Source: Haloarculaceae archaeon | GTDB taxonomy: Archaea > Halobacteriota > Halobacteria > Halobacteriales > Haloarculaceae | DNA length: 61,151 nucleotides | Direction of reading: 5' to 3' | Assembly (NCBI GenBank): GCA_007122455.1 | Contig: SKTU01000010.1 | Location: 1 to 61,151 of the forward strand | Part shown: positions 17,666 to 27,672 of the stretch, piece after piece | Layout of the letters: each line of letters opens with the position of its first letter | Position numbering within the stretch: the stretch's first letter is position 1 | Notes under the pieces: generated by a model | Told to the model about the DNA's origin: nothing | What the model saw: the letters and a program-made list of their open reading frames with translations, nothing else | The model's database searches: none | Program-made: the position numbers and the translations under genes

Positions 17666-18502
17666 ATGTACGACGGACCGGTTCTCGACAACCACCTCCA
17701 CCTCGATCCGGTGAACGGGCGCGGCGCCGCGGCGGCCGCCGATTTCGCGCGAGCGGGCGGCACCCATCTCAACGTGCTCAACAAACCCTCCTGGAACCTC
17801 GTCGGCGACGTCGACGACGCCGACGGCTTCCGGGAGGCGTTCGAACTCACGGTCGAGGTGACCCGCGAGGCCGACGAACATCTCGACGGACGCGCGTGGC
17901 CGGTGCTCGGCGTCCATCCGGCGCTGATATCCCGGCTCGTCGACCGCGGCTACGATCCCGACGGGGCCGCCGAGCTGATGAAGACCGGTCTCGACGTCGC
18001 CGCGGAGTTCGTCGCCGACGGTCCGGCGCTAGCGATCAAATCCGGACGACCGCACTACGACGTCGACGACGCGGTTTGGGACGCCTCGAACGACGTCATG
18101 CGCCACGCCTTCGACCGCGCCGCGTCGGTCGGCTGCGCAGTGCAACTGCACACCGAAGACGGCGAGGAGTTCGTCGACGTCGCCGAGTGGGCAGAGAGCG
18201 CCGGACTCCCGCGCGAGCGGGTCGTGAAACACTACTCGGGCGGTTACGTCGAGGGACCGATCCCGAGCGTCATCGCCGATCGGGAGGCGCTCGAACGAGC
18301 TGCCGAGGGCGAGTGGCCGTTCCTCGTGGAGACGGACTTCATCGACGATCCGGATCGGCCGGGGGCGGTACTCGGCCCGAAGACGGTACCCAAGCGAACG
18401 CGTTGGCTGTCCGAGGCGGGATACGACGACGCGCTCCGACGGGCCCACGTCGAAACGCCGGCCCGGGTGTACGGCGTCGACACCGTGGCGACGCTCGGGT
18501 AG
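17666..18502 (+). CDS. TatD-related metal-dependent hydrolase
   Basis: 278 residues of an amidohydrolase-type TIM barrel. Metal-site features include VLDNHLHLDP (HxH), VLGVHPALIS, CAVQLHTEDGEEF and VKHYSGGYV, ending with FLVETDFIDDP (final Asp). The pattern matches archaeal TatD-related proteins, which in bacteria are 3'-5' DNases; activity here is unknown. A T-rich TATA-like GTTTTTCC (17635-17642) lies 24-31 nt before the ATG. It is divergent from the GNAT gene. Confidence 0.82.
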   Translation: MYDGPVLDNHLHLDPVNGRGAAAAADFARAGGTHLNVLNKPSWNLVGDVDDADGFREAFELTVEVTREADEHLDGRAWPVLGVHPALISRLVDRGYDPDGAAELMKTGLDVAAEFVADGPALAIKSGRPHYDVDDAVWDASNDVMRHAFDRAASVGCAVQLHTEDGEEFVDVAEWAESAGLPRERVVKHYSGGYVEGPIPSVIADREALERAAEGEWPFLVETDFIDDPDRPGAVLGPKTVPKRTRWLSEAGYDDALRRAHVETPARVYGVDTVATLG

Positions 18503-18548
18503 GGCGAAGCCACAACGTACTTCGGCGTCCGGAACGACAGCGTTCGGT

Positions 18549-19130
18549 ATGTCAACTGACTCGGAGGCCACACCGCCGCTGGTCCACGGCGCCGTCGTGG
18601 GCGCCGTAGCGTGGTTCACGGGCTACGTCCTCACGTTCGCGGTCGCGGGCACGGAGATCCGGGAGTCGCCGCTGAACGCGATCATCGAACTCACCGAGGG
18701 GGAGCCGGCAACCTACGAGTTGGTCGGCTGGGTGTTCTTCAACGCCCACTTCGTCGACATCGTCTACACCGGGATCGGACGGGCGCTCCCGGCGTCGTAC
18801 ATCGGTGGTGACGGCTTTTCGAACGTGCTGTATCTCGTTCCGCCCGCCCTGCTCGTCGCCGGCGGGTTGGCGACCGCCCGGATACGGGGGATCGAGGATC
18901 CGACCCGCGGCGCCGCCGTCGGCGCGCTCATCGCACCGGGTTACTTCGTGCTCTGTCTCGTCGGGGTGTTCCTCTTCCGGGTGAGCGCGGTCGGCGCGAC
19001 GGGGGAACCGGAGTTCCTCACCGGCGTCATTCTGGCGGGAATCATCTACCCAGCCGTCTTCGGCGCTATCGGCGGCGGTATCGCGGGGAAAACGAGCGAG
19101 CGCACCGTCGACGACGCGGACACCTCATAG
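18549..19130 (+). CDS. Haloarchaeal multi-pass membrane protein, function unknown
   Basis: 193 residues with about five hydrophobic helices: LVHGAVVGAVAWFTGYVLTF, LVPPALLVAGGLATARI, GAAVGALIAPGYFVLCLVGV and VILAGIIYPAVFGAIGGGIAG. A conserved-looking luminal loop has NAHFVDIVYTG. I recognise no enzymatic or transporter signature. It follows the TatD-like gene by 46 nt on the same strand. Its last 6 nt overlap the convergent GNAT. Confidence 0.7.
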   Translation: MSTDSEATPPLVHGAVVGAVAWFTGYVLTFAVAGTEIRESPLNAIIELTEGEPATYELVGWVFFNAHFVDIVYTGIGRALPASYIGGDGFSNVLYLVPPALLVAGGLATARIRGIEDPTRGAAVGALIAPGYFVLCLVGVFLFRVSAVGATGEPEFLTGVILAGIIYPAVFGAIGGGIAGKTSERTVDDADTS

Positions 19131-19622
19131 CTCCACGGCGACGATCTCGCCCCACGGCTCGAATCCGCACCGCTCGTAGAAGCGGTACGCACGCCCGTTG
19201 TCGGGATCGACGTCGAGGAGAAGACGATCGAGCGGGAGCGCCTGTTCGCGAGCGAGGTCGACGGCGGCGTCGACCAGTTCGTCGGCGACGCCGGTACCGC
19301 GGTAGTCGGGAGCGACGTAGAGTTCGTTGATCACCGCGGCGTCCCAGATAAAGGAGAGCCGCTCGGGGAGGACGAACACGTAGCCGATCGGTTCGTCCTC
19401 GACCGCGAGCGTGACGCACCGCTCGTCGTCAGCGACGCAGCGGTCGACCCACTCGAGCCAGCGCGACCGGTACTCCTCGGTGAGCTTCCCCTCGTAGAGG
19501 TCCGCCTTCAGTTCGCCGCCAGTTCCGGCGCCGAGGGTCGTCTCGAAGGCGTGCTTGAGCCCCCAGAGGGCGTTTCGGTCGGTGGACGGATCGTACGGAC
19601 GGAGTCGAACGTCATCGCTCAT
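19125..19622 (-). CDS. GNAT family N-acetyltransferase
   Basis: 165 residues. The core INELYVAPDYRGTGVADELVDAAVDLA is the acetyl-CoA-binding A motif (R-G-x-G-V-A), followed by VDPDNGRAYRFYERCGFEPWG, the C-terminal GNAT B motif. The substrate is unknown. The start overlaps the end of the upstream DUF457-like gene by 11 nt, so it is the third gene in a tightly packed minus-strand operon (two membrane proteins, then this). Confidence 0.9.
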   Translation of the reverse strand: MSDDVRLRPYDPSTDRNALWGLKHAFETTLGAGTGGELKADLYEGKLTEEYRSRWLEWVDRCVADDERCVTLAVEDEPIGYVFVLPERLSFIWDAAVINELYVAPDYRGTGVADELVDAAVDLAREQALPLDRLLLDVDPDNGRAYRFYERCGFEPWGEIVAVEL

Positions 19623-20292
19623 CGTCCGACTCCGACGGGAGCGGGGACTGTAACTGCTTCGCGATCAGCGTGAACGCGCCCGCGACGACGAGAAACAGCT
19701 GCCACCCCTGAACGGCGATCGGTGCCCGCCTGTCGATCGGTGCGTCGGGGTCGTCGGCGGGCGAGGGATCCACCGGGCTGGGGACGTGAGTGTCGGCCGT
19801 CGTTCCGCCCTGTCCGGCGTCGACGATCCGATCGCCAGTCGTGGGATCCTCGCCGATCGTGAGGAACGTCTGGACGAACCCGTCCGTCGTCGAGAGATAC
19901 GCCTCGCCGTCGAGGGAGAAGAACCGATCGTACAGCGGATAGAGGGGATTGATGCCGTCGAGATGGGCCAAATCGAGGAACAGATGCGCGAAGACGTGTG
20001 CGAACAGCGCGACCCATGCGACCCAGACGCCGTAGGCGCCCCAGCGCCGTCTGATCGCCGACTCCTCGCGGTTCGTCTCCCAGTAGAGGACGATCGCGGC
20101 GACGGCGGGCAACAGGAGGTTGTGCAGCAGCGACCGGTGAGCACCGTCGAGGAACCACCCCGCGGCCGTATCTGCTTCGGGAATCACGAGCACGACGAGA
20201 ACGACTGCGAGCGCCTTCGGGCCGTAGTAGCCGCGGAGGAGTCCAGCGACGAGCAGCGCCGCGAACCCGACGTGGACGACCGTCGACGGCAT
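19612..20292 (-). CDS. DUF457/YdjM-like membrane-bound metal-dependent hydrolase (copy 2)
   Basis: 226 residues with four or five helices. TVVHVGFAALLV, an early acidic VIPEADTAAGWFLDGAHRSLLHN (Asp and His pair) and AHVFAHLFLDLAHLDG carry the His/Asp residues of the LexA-binding, inner-membrane hydrolase family (YdjM). Compared with the neighbouring paralogue it holds a polar, Asp/Pro-rich loop (about residues 150-190). Its ATG and the stop of the upstream paralogue share TGATG. Biochemical role unknown. Confidence 0.78.
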   Translation of the reverse strand: MPSTVVHVGFAALLVAGLLRGYYGPKALAVVLVVLVIPEADTAAGWFLDGAHRSLLHNLLLPAVAAIVLYWETNREESAIRRRWGAYGVWVAWVALFAHVFAHLFLDLAHLDGINPLYPLYDRFFSLDGEAYLSTTDGFVQTFLTIGEDPTTGDRIVDAGQGGTTADTHVPSPVDPSPADDPDAPIDRRAPIAVQGWQLFLVVAGAFTLIAKQLQSPLPSESDDER

Positions 20293-20930
20293 CAGCGCCC
20301 CTCCGGCGGCCAGCGCCGCTCGACGACGAACCGGGCGATCAGCGTCGCCGCTGCACTGACGACGATGACGAGATGGTAGCCGAAGTCGACGAGCCGAAGC
20401 CGCCGCTCGCCGTCAGTCGGTGACAACCAGCTATCGACGCGGTGGTCCGAAGCCTCGCCGAGATACCACAGTGGGAGCGCTCCGTCGCTTTCCGGCCGGA
20501 GATAGGTGAAGACGACGCCCTCCTGCGTCGAGAGAACGAACTTCCCCGAGATACCGTAGACGGCGTCGGAGAGCGGAAAGAGCAGCGTGATCCCCTCGAC
20601 GGTGAAGAGATCGAGCCCGATGCCGGCGACGAGATAGGAGGCGAGTGCGACCCACGCGACTCGGACGCCGTAGGCGCCCCACCGTTCACGGAGCCACGAC
20701 TGCTGTCGGTTCGTCTCCCAGTAGAGTAAGAGGGTAACTGCCGTAGGGATCAACAGAGTGTGGAACGCGGCGTTCGTCGCACCCGGAAGGAGCGGCTCCA
20801 GCAGTACGTCGGCGTCCGGGAGTGCCGCGGCCGCGGCGACGATCGCGATCGATCGGCGGTCGAAGGCCGCCCCGAGCAGCGCACAGCCGAGCAGGACGCC
20901 GACGGCGACGTTGACCAGCGTCGGCGGCAT
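20292..20930 (-). CDS. DUF457/YdjM-like membrane protein (copy 1)
   Basis: 212 residues, clear paralogue of the next gene: TLVNVAVGVLLGCALLGAAF, LPDADVLLEPLLPGATNAAFH and a shared LLYWETNRQQSWLRERWGAY. Some of the second-copy His/Asp residues are replaced here (for example ASYLVAGIGLDLFTVEG in place of AHVFAHLFLDLAHLDG), so activity may differ or be lost. First gene of the three-gene operon; a TATA-like GGTTTTAAGTC (minus strand, about 20951-20961) is 21-31 nt upstream. Confidence 0.75.
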   Translation of the reverse strand: MPPTLVNVAVGVLLGCALLGAAFDRRSIAIVAAAAALPDADVLLEPLLPGATNAAFHTLLIPTAVTLLLYWETNRQQSWLRERWGAYGVRVAWVALASYLVAGIGLDLFTVEGITLLFPLSDAVYGISGKFVLSTQEGVVFTYLRPESDGALPLWYLGEASDHRVDSWLSPTDGERRLRLVDFGYHLVIVVSAAATLIARFVVERRWPPEGR

Positions 20931-21123
20931 GCCCGCCGGTTGGTTCCCGTCGACTTAAAACCGCCGCCGTTTGCGGATTGCTCGTACGAGAAGAATTTTG
21001 TCCTTAGGGATCAAACAGTATACTGCGCGGGACCGCCGTGCTGGAGCCCGACGGGTCGGAACCGTCGATCGAGGGCACCTGATCGTCACCGACCCGTCGC
21101 GCCCGATTCGCCGGAAACGGCGA

Positions 21124-21135
21124 GGATTTTTGATC
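21124..21135 (+). promoter_or_regulatory. TATA box deciding the cofG start
   Basis: GGATTTTTGATC places an AT-rich box 22-33 nt before the GTG at 21157. It lies inside a longer open frame, which argues against translation from farther upstream. Confidence 0.5.
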
Positions 21136-21156
21136 CCTGACCACCGAGCCACGGAC

Positions 21157-22251
21157 GTGTTCCCTGGGATCGCGGAGTACGGTGTGGATGTCCACGTCGC
21201 CGAATCGGACGTCGAGGCGTTACTCGAGGTGACGCCCGACGACGTCGCGGCGTCGCCGACGCTCTCGTTCGCGAGGAACGTCTTCGTCCCGCTCACGACG
21301 GCGTGTCGGTACACCTGCAGCTACTGCACCTACTACGATCCGCCGGGACAGGCGTCGCTGTTGACGCCGGCGGAGGTCCGAGAGATCTGCGAGCGAGGCG
21401 CCGAGGCCGGCTGTACGGAGGCACTTTTCACCTTCGGCGACGATCCCGACGACAGATACACGGAGATCCACGCCCAACTCGACTCGCTGGGTCACGACTC
21501 GATCCACTCGTATCTCCGGGAGGCCTGCGAGATCGCGCTCGACTGCGGCCTGTTGCCACACTCGAACCCCGGCGATCAGAGCCGCGAGCAGATGTCGATC
21601 GTCGCCGATCTGAACGCCTCGATGGGCGTCATGCTGGAGACGACCGCCGAGATACGGGCCCACGGCGGACCGCGAGCGAAATCCCCCGGTCAGCGACTCA
21701 ACACGCTCGACATCGCCGGCGAACTCGGCGTCCCGTTCACCACCGGGATCCTCGTCGGCGTCGGGGAGAGCTGGCGCGACCGTGCCGAGTCGATCCTCGC
21801 GATCCGCGAACTCCACGAGCGCCACGGACACGTCCAGGAGATCATCGTCCAGCCGGTCGTGAACAACGAGCGATGGCGAGGCGGATCGCCCGACGTCGAG
21901 ACGATGCGCCGGGTGACCGCAATGGCGCGGGCGGGGCTTCCCGGGGAGGTGAGCATCCAGTCGCCGCCGAACCTCGCACCGGTTCGGAAGCTTTTGGACT
22001 GCGGGGTCGACGATCTCGGCGGCGTCTCGCCGATCACCGACGACCACATCAATCCGGAGTACGCCTGGCCCGCACTGCGGGAACTCAAGGAGATCGCCGA
22101 GGAGGCGGGGGTTCCACTGGAGGAGCGGCTCCCGGTTCACGAGCGCTATCTCACCGAGCAGTGGCTCTCCGACCGGATTCGGCGAGCGATCGCCGACGGC
22201 GACTTCCCGGGTATCGACGACGAACTGCTCGCAGCGGTCAGCGCGGAGTAG
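21157..22251 (+). CDS. cofG: 7,8-didemethyl-8-hydroxy-5-deazariboflavin synthase subunit 1 (FO synthase CofG)
   Basis: 364 residues from a GTG (MFPGIAEYGVDV). The radical-SAM cluster motif is C50-x3-C54-x2-C57 (CRYTCSYC). With CofH it builds FO, the deazaflavin chromophore of coenzyme F420, from 5-amino-6-ribitylaminouracil and tyrosine. The frame is open upstream to 20971, but the region is un-conserved and a TATA box sits at 21124-21135. It is convergent with a metallophosphoesterase (14-nt overlap) that is coupled to cofH. Confidence 0.95.
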   Translation: MFPGIAEYGVDVHVAESDVEALLEVTPDDVAASPTLSFARNVFVPLTTACRYTCSYCTYYDPPGQASLLTPAEVREICERGAEAGCTEALFTFGDDPDDRYTEIHAQLDSLGHDSIHSYLREACEIALDCGLLPHSNPGDQSREQMSIVADLNASMGVMLETTAEIRAHGGPRAKSPGQRLNTLDIAGELGVPFTTGILVGVGESWRDRAESILAIRELHERHGHVQEIIVQPVVNNERWRGGSPDVETMRRVTAMARAGLPGEVSIQSPPNLAPVRKLLDCGVDDLGGVSPITDDHINPEYAWPALRELKEIAEEAGVPLEERLPVHERYLTEQWLSDRIRRAIADGDFPGIDDELLAAVSAE

Positions 22252-23002
22252 TCAGTCGTCGTCGCACCGCGCCGTCGGCACGTTCCGTGATCTCGATCGC
22301 CTCGCCGAACTCGACCGTCGCGTACGCACCGGAGAGCCCGGCACCTGGGCGGGCTCTATTAAAAGCGCTCACGATCACGTTGTCAGTCCCGTCGTAGCGG
22401 ACGTGAGCCGGCTCGTGGACGTGGGCCGAGAGAACGAGATCGACACCCTCGGTCTCCGAGAGAACGGCGTTGACCTCGCGTTTGTCCCCGCAAACGGCCC
22501 GTTCGGGTTCGTCGGCGAACCAGGGGTTTCCTTCGAGATCCAGATGACAAATCGGGTGGTGGACGAGCAATACGTCGGCGGGCTCATCGAGGAGCGTGCG
22601 ACGGAGGAAGTCCCTCCCGTCCCGACCGACCTCACCGCGGGATCCACCGAGTCGCGGCGCGGCGGAGTCGAGGTAGACGACCCTCCCGTCTCCGACTCGC
22701 TCGACGCCGTAGGCCGGCTCCTCGAGCAGCGCAGTCAGATCCCCGTTCGAGAGGTTGGCCACGTCGTGGTTGCCTCGCAGATACGTCACCGGAGCGCCCC
22801 GGCCCTCGAGGGACGCCCGGAGCCGCTCGATCCGTTCGGCGTCGCGGTCGGCCGTCGACGCCTCGAGTATCAGGTCACCGAGGACGAACAGCCGCTCGGC
22901 GCCGTCGTCGACGAGTCGGTCGGCGACCCGCTCCAGCTCCGACAGCACCGTCTCGTCGTCGCCGTATCCCAGGTGAACGTCGGAGACGACGCCGAACTGC
23001 AT
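22238..23002 (-). CDS. Calcineurin-like metallophosphoesterase
   Basis: 254 residues. The full metal-site series is visible: VVSDVHLG (D8, H10), FVLGDLI, LRGNHD, LLVHHPI and SAHVHEPA. This is the canonical dinuclear metallophosphoesterase fold. Its ATG shares an A with the cofH TGA (TGATG) and its end overlaps cofG. The location between the two FO synthase genes suggests a link to F420 synthesis, for example dephosphorylating a precursor, but this is inference; it may be a general phosphodiesterase. Confidence 0.88.
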   Translation of the reverse strand: MQFGVVSDVHLGYGDDETVLSELERVADRLVDDGAERLFVLGDLILEASTADRDAERIERLRASLEGRGAPVTYLRGNHDVANLSNGDLTALLEEPAYGVERVGDGRVVYLDSAAPRLGGSRGEVGRDGRDFLRRTLLDEPADVLLVHHPICHLDLEGNPWFADEPERAVCGDKREVNAVLSETEGVDLVLSAHVHEPAHVRYDGTDNVIVSAFNRARPGAGLSGAYATVEFGEAIEITERADGAVRRRLTTPR

Positions 23003-24360
23003 CACAGTAGTGGGGTTCCGTCGGCCTTCGGACCGAGTTCGGGACCGATCACGTCCGCGTCGGGATCGACGCGGCGACGGGTTTCGTAATCCGTCGACCG
23101 CTCGACGGGCACTCGACCGATCGAGGCGATCATGTCGGCGTACTCCCGGAACGAACGGAACTCGCCGTAGTCACCGCCGGCTCGCTTCGTGATCTCCTCG
23201 GAGAGGATCGTCCCCATGAAATCGTCGGCACCGCAGTTGAGCATCTTCAACCCCTGGGTGTCGCCGTATTTGACCCACGACGACTGGATGTGGTCGACGT
23301 TGTCGAGATAGAGTCGCGAGACGGCGATCATCAGTTCGTCCTCGTGGATCGTCGCGCCGTCCTCGACCATCCCGCGCTCGGCCAGCGGCGTGTTCGGGTG
23401 GACGAACGAGAGCGGGACGAACTCGGTGATGTTGTCCGTTCGATCCTGCAACTCGCGGATTCGGTCGAGATGCATCACCCGATGGGCCTCGTTGTCGACG
23501 TGGCCGTACATGATCGTCGAGGTGGTGTCGAGGCCGACGGTCGCTGCCGCCTCCATCGCCTCGAGCCACTCCTCGGTGCCGATCTTGCCCGGACAGATCA
23601 CGTCCCTGACCTCCTCGACGAGGATCTCCGCGGCGGTGCCGGGAACGCTATCGAGGCCCGCTTCCTTCAGGCGGCGGAACACCTCCTCGTAGCTCCACTC
23701 CGTCGCGCGCCGGGCGTGGTAGGCCTCCTCCGGCGTCATCGAGTGGACGTGGGCTCCCGTCTCGCTCATCGCGGCCATCTGTTCGACGTACGTTCCGGGA
23801 TCGACGTCGTAGGCGCTCGGCGGCTTGTAGTTGACGTCGCCGCGCTCGGATTCGGGAACCGCCTCGAGGATCTCGCGGTGCTCCTCGTCCAGGGCGAACG
23901 CCGGGTGGAGCCCGGACACCGACGTCACCTCGTAGACGCCGCGCTCGATGGCGTCGGCGACGATCTCGCGGGACTCCGCAGGCGTCTTGGTAAAGCCCGC
24001 GTTCTCGCCGTCGTAGTCGGCCTCGAACCGCTGGGCTGCGTCCTTGAAATTACAGAAGAGACAGCCGACGTTGCACGCGGTCGTGACGTTGTTGTTGATG
24101 TTGGCGACGAAGGTGACCTCCTCGCCGACGACCTCGGCGCGGCGACGATCGGCCGCTTCGAGGACCAGTTCCTTGCGCTTTCGATCGATCCCTCGAACGT
24201 CGGTACCGGTGGTAATGAGTTCGATACCGTCGGCGATCGAGAGTCGCTGGCCGTTGCGGGCGTTCTCGAGGGCGTTCTCGAACGACTGATCGGTCTCCGG
24301 GCGGTGTTCGAACCCGAAGCGTCCGCGCGGCACGTTCGCCGACGTTTCGAACGCGTCCAT
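23002..24360 (-). CDS. cofH: FO synthase subunit 2 (CofH)
   Basis: 452 residues. Radical-SAM Cys motif C96-x3-C100-x2-C103 (ACNVGCLFCNF), then SVSGLHPAF, SVPGTAAEIL and FVPLSFVHPNTPLA, which are diagnostic of CofH/MqnE-type enzymes. It joins tyrosine-derived 4-hydroxybenzyl chemistry to the ribityl-uracil before CofG. The ATG at 24360 is used rather than the in-frame GTG two codons upstream. Downstream it is coupled through TGATG to the metallophosphoesterase. Confidence 0.95.
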   Translation of the reverse strand: MDAFETSANVPRGRFGFEHRPETDQSFENALENARNGQRLSIADGIELITTGTDVRGIDRKRKELVLEAADRRRAEVVGEEVTFVANINNNVTTACNVGCLFCNFKDAAQRFEADYDGENAGFTKTPAESREIVADAIERGVYEVTSVSGLHPAFALDEEHREILEAVPESERGDVNYKPPSAYDVDPGTYVEQMAAMSETGAHVHSMTPEEAYHARRATEWSYEEVFRRLKEAGLDSVPGTAAEILVEEVRDVICPGKIGTEEWLEAMEAAATVGLDTTSTIMYGHVDNEAHRVMHLDRIRELQDRTDNITEFVPLSFVHPNTPLAERGMVEDGATIHEDELMIAVSRLYLDNVDHIQSSWVKYGDTQGLKMLNCGADDFMGTILSEEITKRAGGDYGEFRSFREYADMIASIGRVPVERSTDYETRRRVDPDADVIGPELGPKADGTPLL

Positions 24361-24410
24361 ACCCACCCCTCTGGAGGCGGAGATAAAAACACCACCGGGT
24401 ACCGGAGCCG

Positions 24411-25277
24411 CTAGGTGACCGGGGCGCCGGCGATGCTCGTCTGCATCGCGTCACTGTTGTAGGCCGATCCGCCGTCCCCGTCCGGCGTCATGAGAACGAG
24501 GCCCGCGGAGCCGTCGACCGCGTCGCCGAACTCGTCAATCGCCGCCTCGGCGGCGCGTTCGGCACCATACCCGTCGTCCAGTAGCTCGACGGCCCGCCTC
24601 GAGAGCGTCGTTCGGGCGATGTCCTCGCCGGCACCGGTCGCGCTTGCGCCGCCCGCGGCGTCGCAGTAGAACCCCGAACCGATCTGCGGAACGTCGCCGA
24701 CCCGGCCGGCGAGCGCGAGCCAGCGACCCCCCGTCGACGTCGCTGCGGCGACGACGTCGCCGTCGGTGGCCACCGAACCGACCGTGTCGTGACCTTCGCC
24801 GAACCGCTCGCGAACCCACTCGGTCTGCTCGCGGGCGTCGCCTTCGGGATGGGAGTCGAGTTCGTCCCACCGCGCCCGACTTGCCTCGGTCCAGAGGTCG
24901 ACGCCCACGTCGACGTCGAACGCGGCCGCGAGATCGACCGCGTGAACACCGGCGACGAGTACGTGCGGCGTCTCCTCCTTGACGATCCTCGCGACGTCGA
25001 CGGCGTGCTCGACCCCCGGCATCGAACAGGCGGCGCCTGCCGCTCGATCGTCGGTCATCAGTCCCGCGTCGGTCCGAACGTAGCCGTCGGATTGGACTGC
25101 CGAACCGACGCCGGCGTTGAACCGCGGACTGGATTCCAGTACGTTGATCGCGGTACAGACGGCGTCGGTCGGCGTCGGTTCGTCGACGGCCGTCGAGGCA
25201 GCGTCGTCGAGGACGGCCTGCCGCTCGTCGGGCTCGTCGGGTGAAGCGCCCGCACCCCCGTGAACGATTACACGCAT
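24411..25277 (-). CDS. Isoaspartyl peptidase/L-asparaginase (Ntn-hydrolase, type 2)
   Basis: 288 residues. RVIVHGGAGASP at the start, FNAGVGSAVQSDGYVRTDAGLM in the middle, and the auto-cleavage site HDTVGSVA, with Thr165 as nucleophile after cleavage, are typical. The alpha-beta precursor cleaves itself to form an active heterodimer that hydrolyses isoaspartyl peptides and asparagine. ATG at 25277 is chosen over a GTG three codons upstream. Divergent from icd, 123 nt apart. It is unrelated in fold to the asparagine-synthetase-like gene. Confidence 0.9.
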   Translation of the reverse strand: MRVIVHGGAGASPDEPDERQAVLDDAASTAVDEPTPTDAVCTAINVLESSPRFNAGVGSAVQSDGYVRTDAGLMTDDRAAGAACSMPGVEHAVDVARIVKEETPHVLVAGVHAVDLAAAFDVDVGVDLWTEASRARWDELDSHPEGDAREQTEWVRERFGEGHDTVGSVATDGDVVAAATSTGGRWLALAGRVGDVPQIGSGFYCDAAGGASATGAGEDIARTTLSRRAVELLDDGYGAERAAEAAIDEFGDAVDGSAGLVLMTPDGDGGSAYNSDAMQTSIAGAPVT

Positions 25278-25330
25278 ACTCCGCACTCATGGCGGCACGG
25301 ATTAACTCCCACGGTCCACCACGTATCCAA

Positions 25331-25340
25331 CATTAATATT
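25331..25340 (+). promoter_or_regulatory. Possible TATA box of icd
   Basis: CATTAATATT lies 61-70 nt before the icd ATG. The transcription start would leave a 5' UTR of about 35 nt, unlike the leaderless genes around it. Confidence 0.4.
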
Positions 25341-25400
25341 CGTGTAGAAACCGATGGCGGAACGGTACGCCTTTCAGGGGGCCGCGAGAACCGCCGACAT

Positions 25401-26657
<1,257 letters not shown>

Positions 26658-26714
26658 TCGGCAGGACTGATCGTTCGCTCGAATTTCCGCTCTGTCAACG
26701 ACGGCGAGCCACCG

Positions 26715-27053
26715 CTACTCCGCCCAGTCAGGGTTGGGCCGCGGTGGCGAGAATATATCCACCCCTCGGACGGTCGTCTCACCCCGGTTTTCGACGGCGT
26801 GGGGCTCGTCGCCGGGGATCGTGTAGGAGTCGCCCGGCCCCGCTTCGATCGCCTCGCCGTCGACGACGAAGGTCAACGTCCCCTCGAAGATGTATCCGCA
26901 CTGTTCGTGCGGGTGGCTGTGCTCGGGAATCTCGGTCCCGGGGTGGATCTCGTACGGCTGTACGCTCATCCGCTCCCCGCTGGCCAACTGGGCGAGCTCT
27001 GCACCTTCGACCGCTTCGACGACGTCCCGTTCCGCGAGTCCGACGCGTTCCAT
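26715..27053 (-). CDS. Cupin-domain protein
   Basis: 112 residues. A single cupin barrel: HPGTEIPEHSHPHEQCGYIFEG gives the first metal motif (HxH with E and Gln), followed by DSYTIPGDEPHAVENRG with the final His. Small cupins like this are metal-binding and often act as isomerases, dioxygenases or sensor partners; substrate unknown. The ATG at 27053 is used although an upstream ATG-poor extension is open. Convergent with icd, 57 nt apart. Confidence 0.82.
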   Translation of the reverse strand: MERVGLAERDVVEAVEGAELAQLASGERMSVQPYEIHPGTEIPEHSHPHEQCGYIFEGTLTFVVDGEAIEAGPGDSYTIPGDEPHAVENRGETTVRGVDIFSPPRPNPDWAE

Positions 27054-27124
27054 ACCGACGCCCACTCCCGGAGCCACGTTAAGCGTTCGGTGGATTCAAC
27101 AGTCCGTCACTCCCACGTCGACGC

Positions 27125-27625
27125 ATGTACTCGGTCGTCGGCTGTCGGGAGTGTCACGCCCTCTGGATCGTCGAGGGACGACCCGAGACGACGAACTGTC
27201 CGCGCTGTTCGAAGCGATACCGATTCGAGAAGTTACAGGCGTTCGCCGAGACGGACTCCTCCGACGCCGCCGCTCGGGTTCGCTCGTCGATGCTCGCCGA
27301 GCGAAGCGACGAGGGCGAGTTCGTCGATCCGGAGACGATCGACGTCGACTCGGTCGGCATGGACGAGGCGTCGTTTCTGAAGGCGTCGGGAATCGATCCC
27401 GACGCGGTCGCCGAGGCTGCCGAACGGGGACCGAGCAGTCACGGTCGGAGCCGCAAACGGGTCGTCCTCGACGCGATCTCCGAACTGGAGGAACCGACCG
27501 ACGAGGCGGTTCGCGAATACGCGACGGCCGCCGGCGTTCCCGCGGAATACGTCGATCGTGCGCTCGAGAAGCTCACCCGGGCCGGGGAACTGACCGAGTC
27601 CGGCGGCGTCTACCGCCGGCTCTGA
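27125..27625 (+). CDS. Zinc-ribbon/winged-helix haloarchaeal protein (resembles DUF5817)
   Basis: 166 residues. The N-terminus has a zinc ribbon: C7-x2-C10 (GCRECHALW) and C25-x2-C28 (NCPRCSKRY). A linker rich in acidic residues follows, then a helical winged-helix-like C-terminal half (RVVLDAISELEEPTDEAVREY, VDRALEKLTRAGELTE). The combination suggests a nucleic acid binding role; no partner is evident. I recall this as a conserved haloarchaeal family of unknown function. Confidence 0.72.
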   Translation: MYSVVGCRECHALWIVEGRPETTNCPRCSKRYRFEKLQAFAETDSSDAAARVRSSMLAERSDEGEFVDPETIDVDSVGMDEASFLKASGIDPDAVAEAAERGPSSHGRSRKRVVLDAISELEEPTDEAVREYATAAGVPAEYVDRALEKLTRAGELTESGGVYRRL

Positions 27626-27672
27626 GCGAGCGAATCCGGAGCGCCTTTTAAACCTCGGCGCCCAGATCGGCC

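Noticed and set aside
20971-21156. Longer N-terminus of CofG
   Set aside because: Sequence before the GTG at 21157 is not CofG-like and holds the TATA box.
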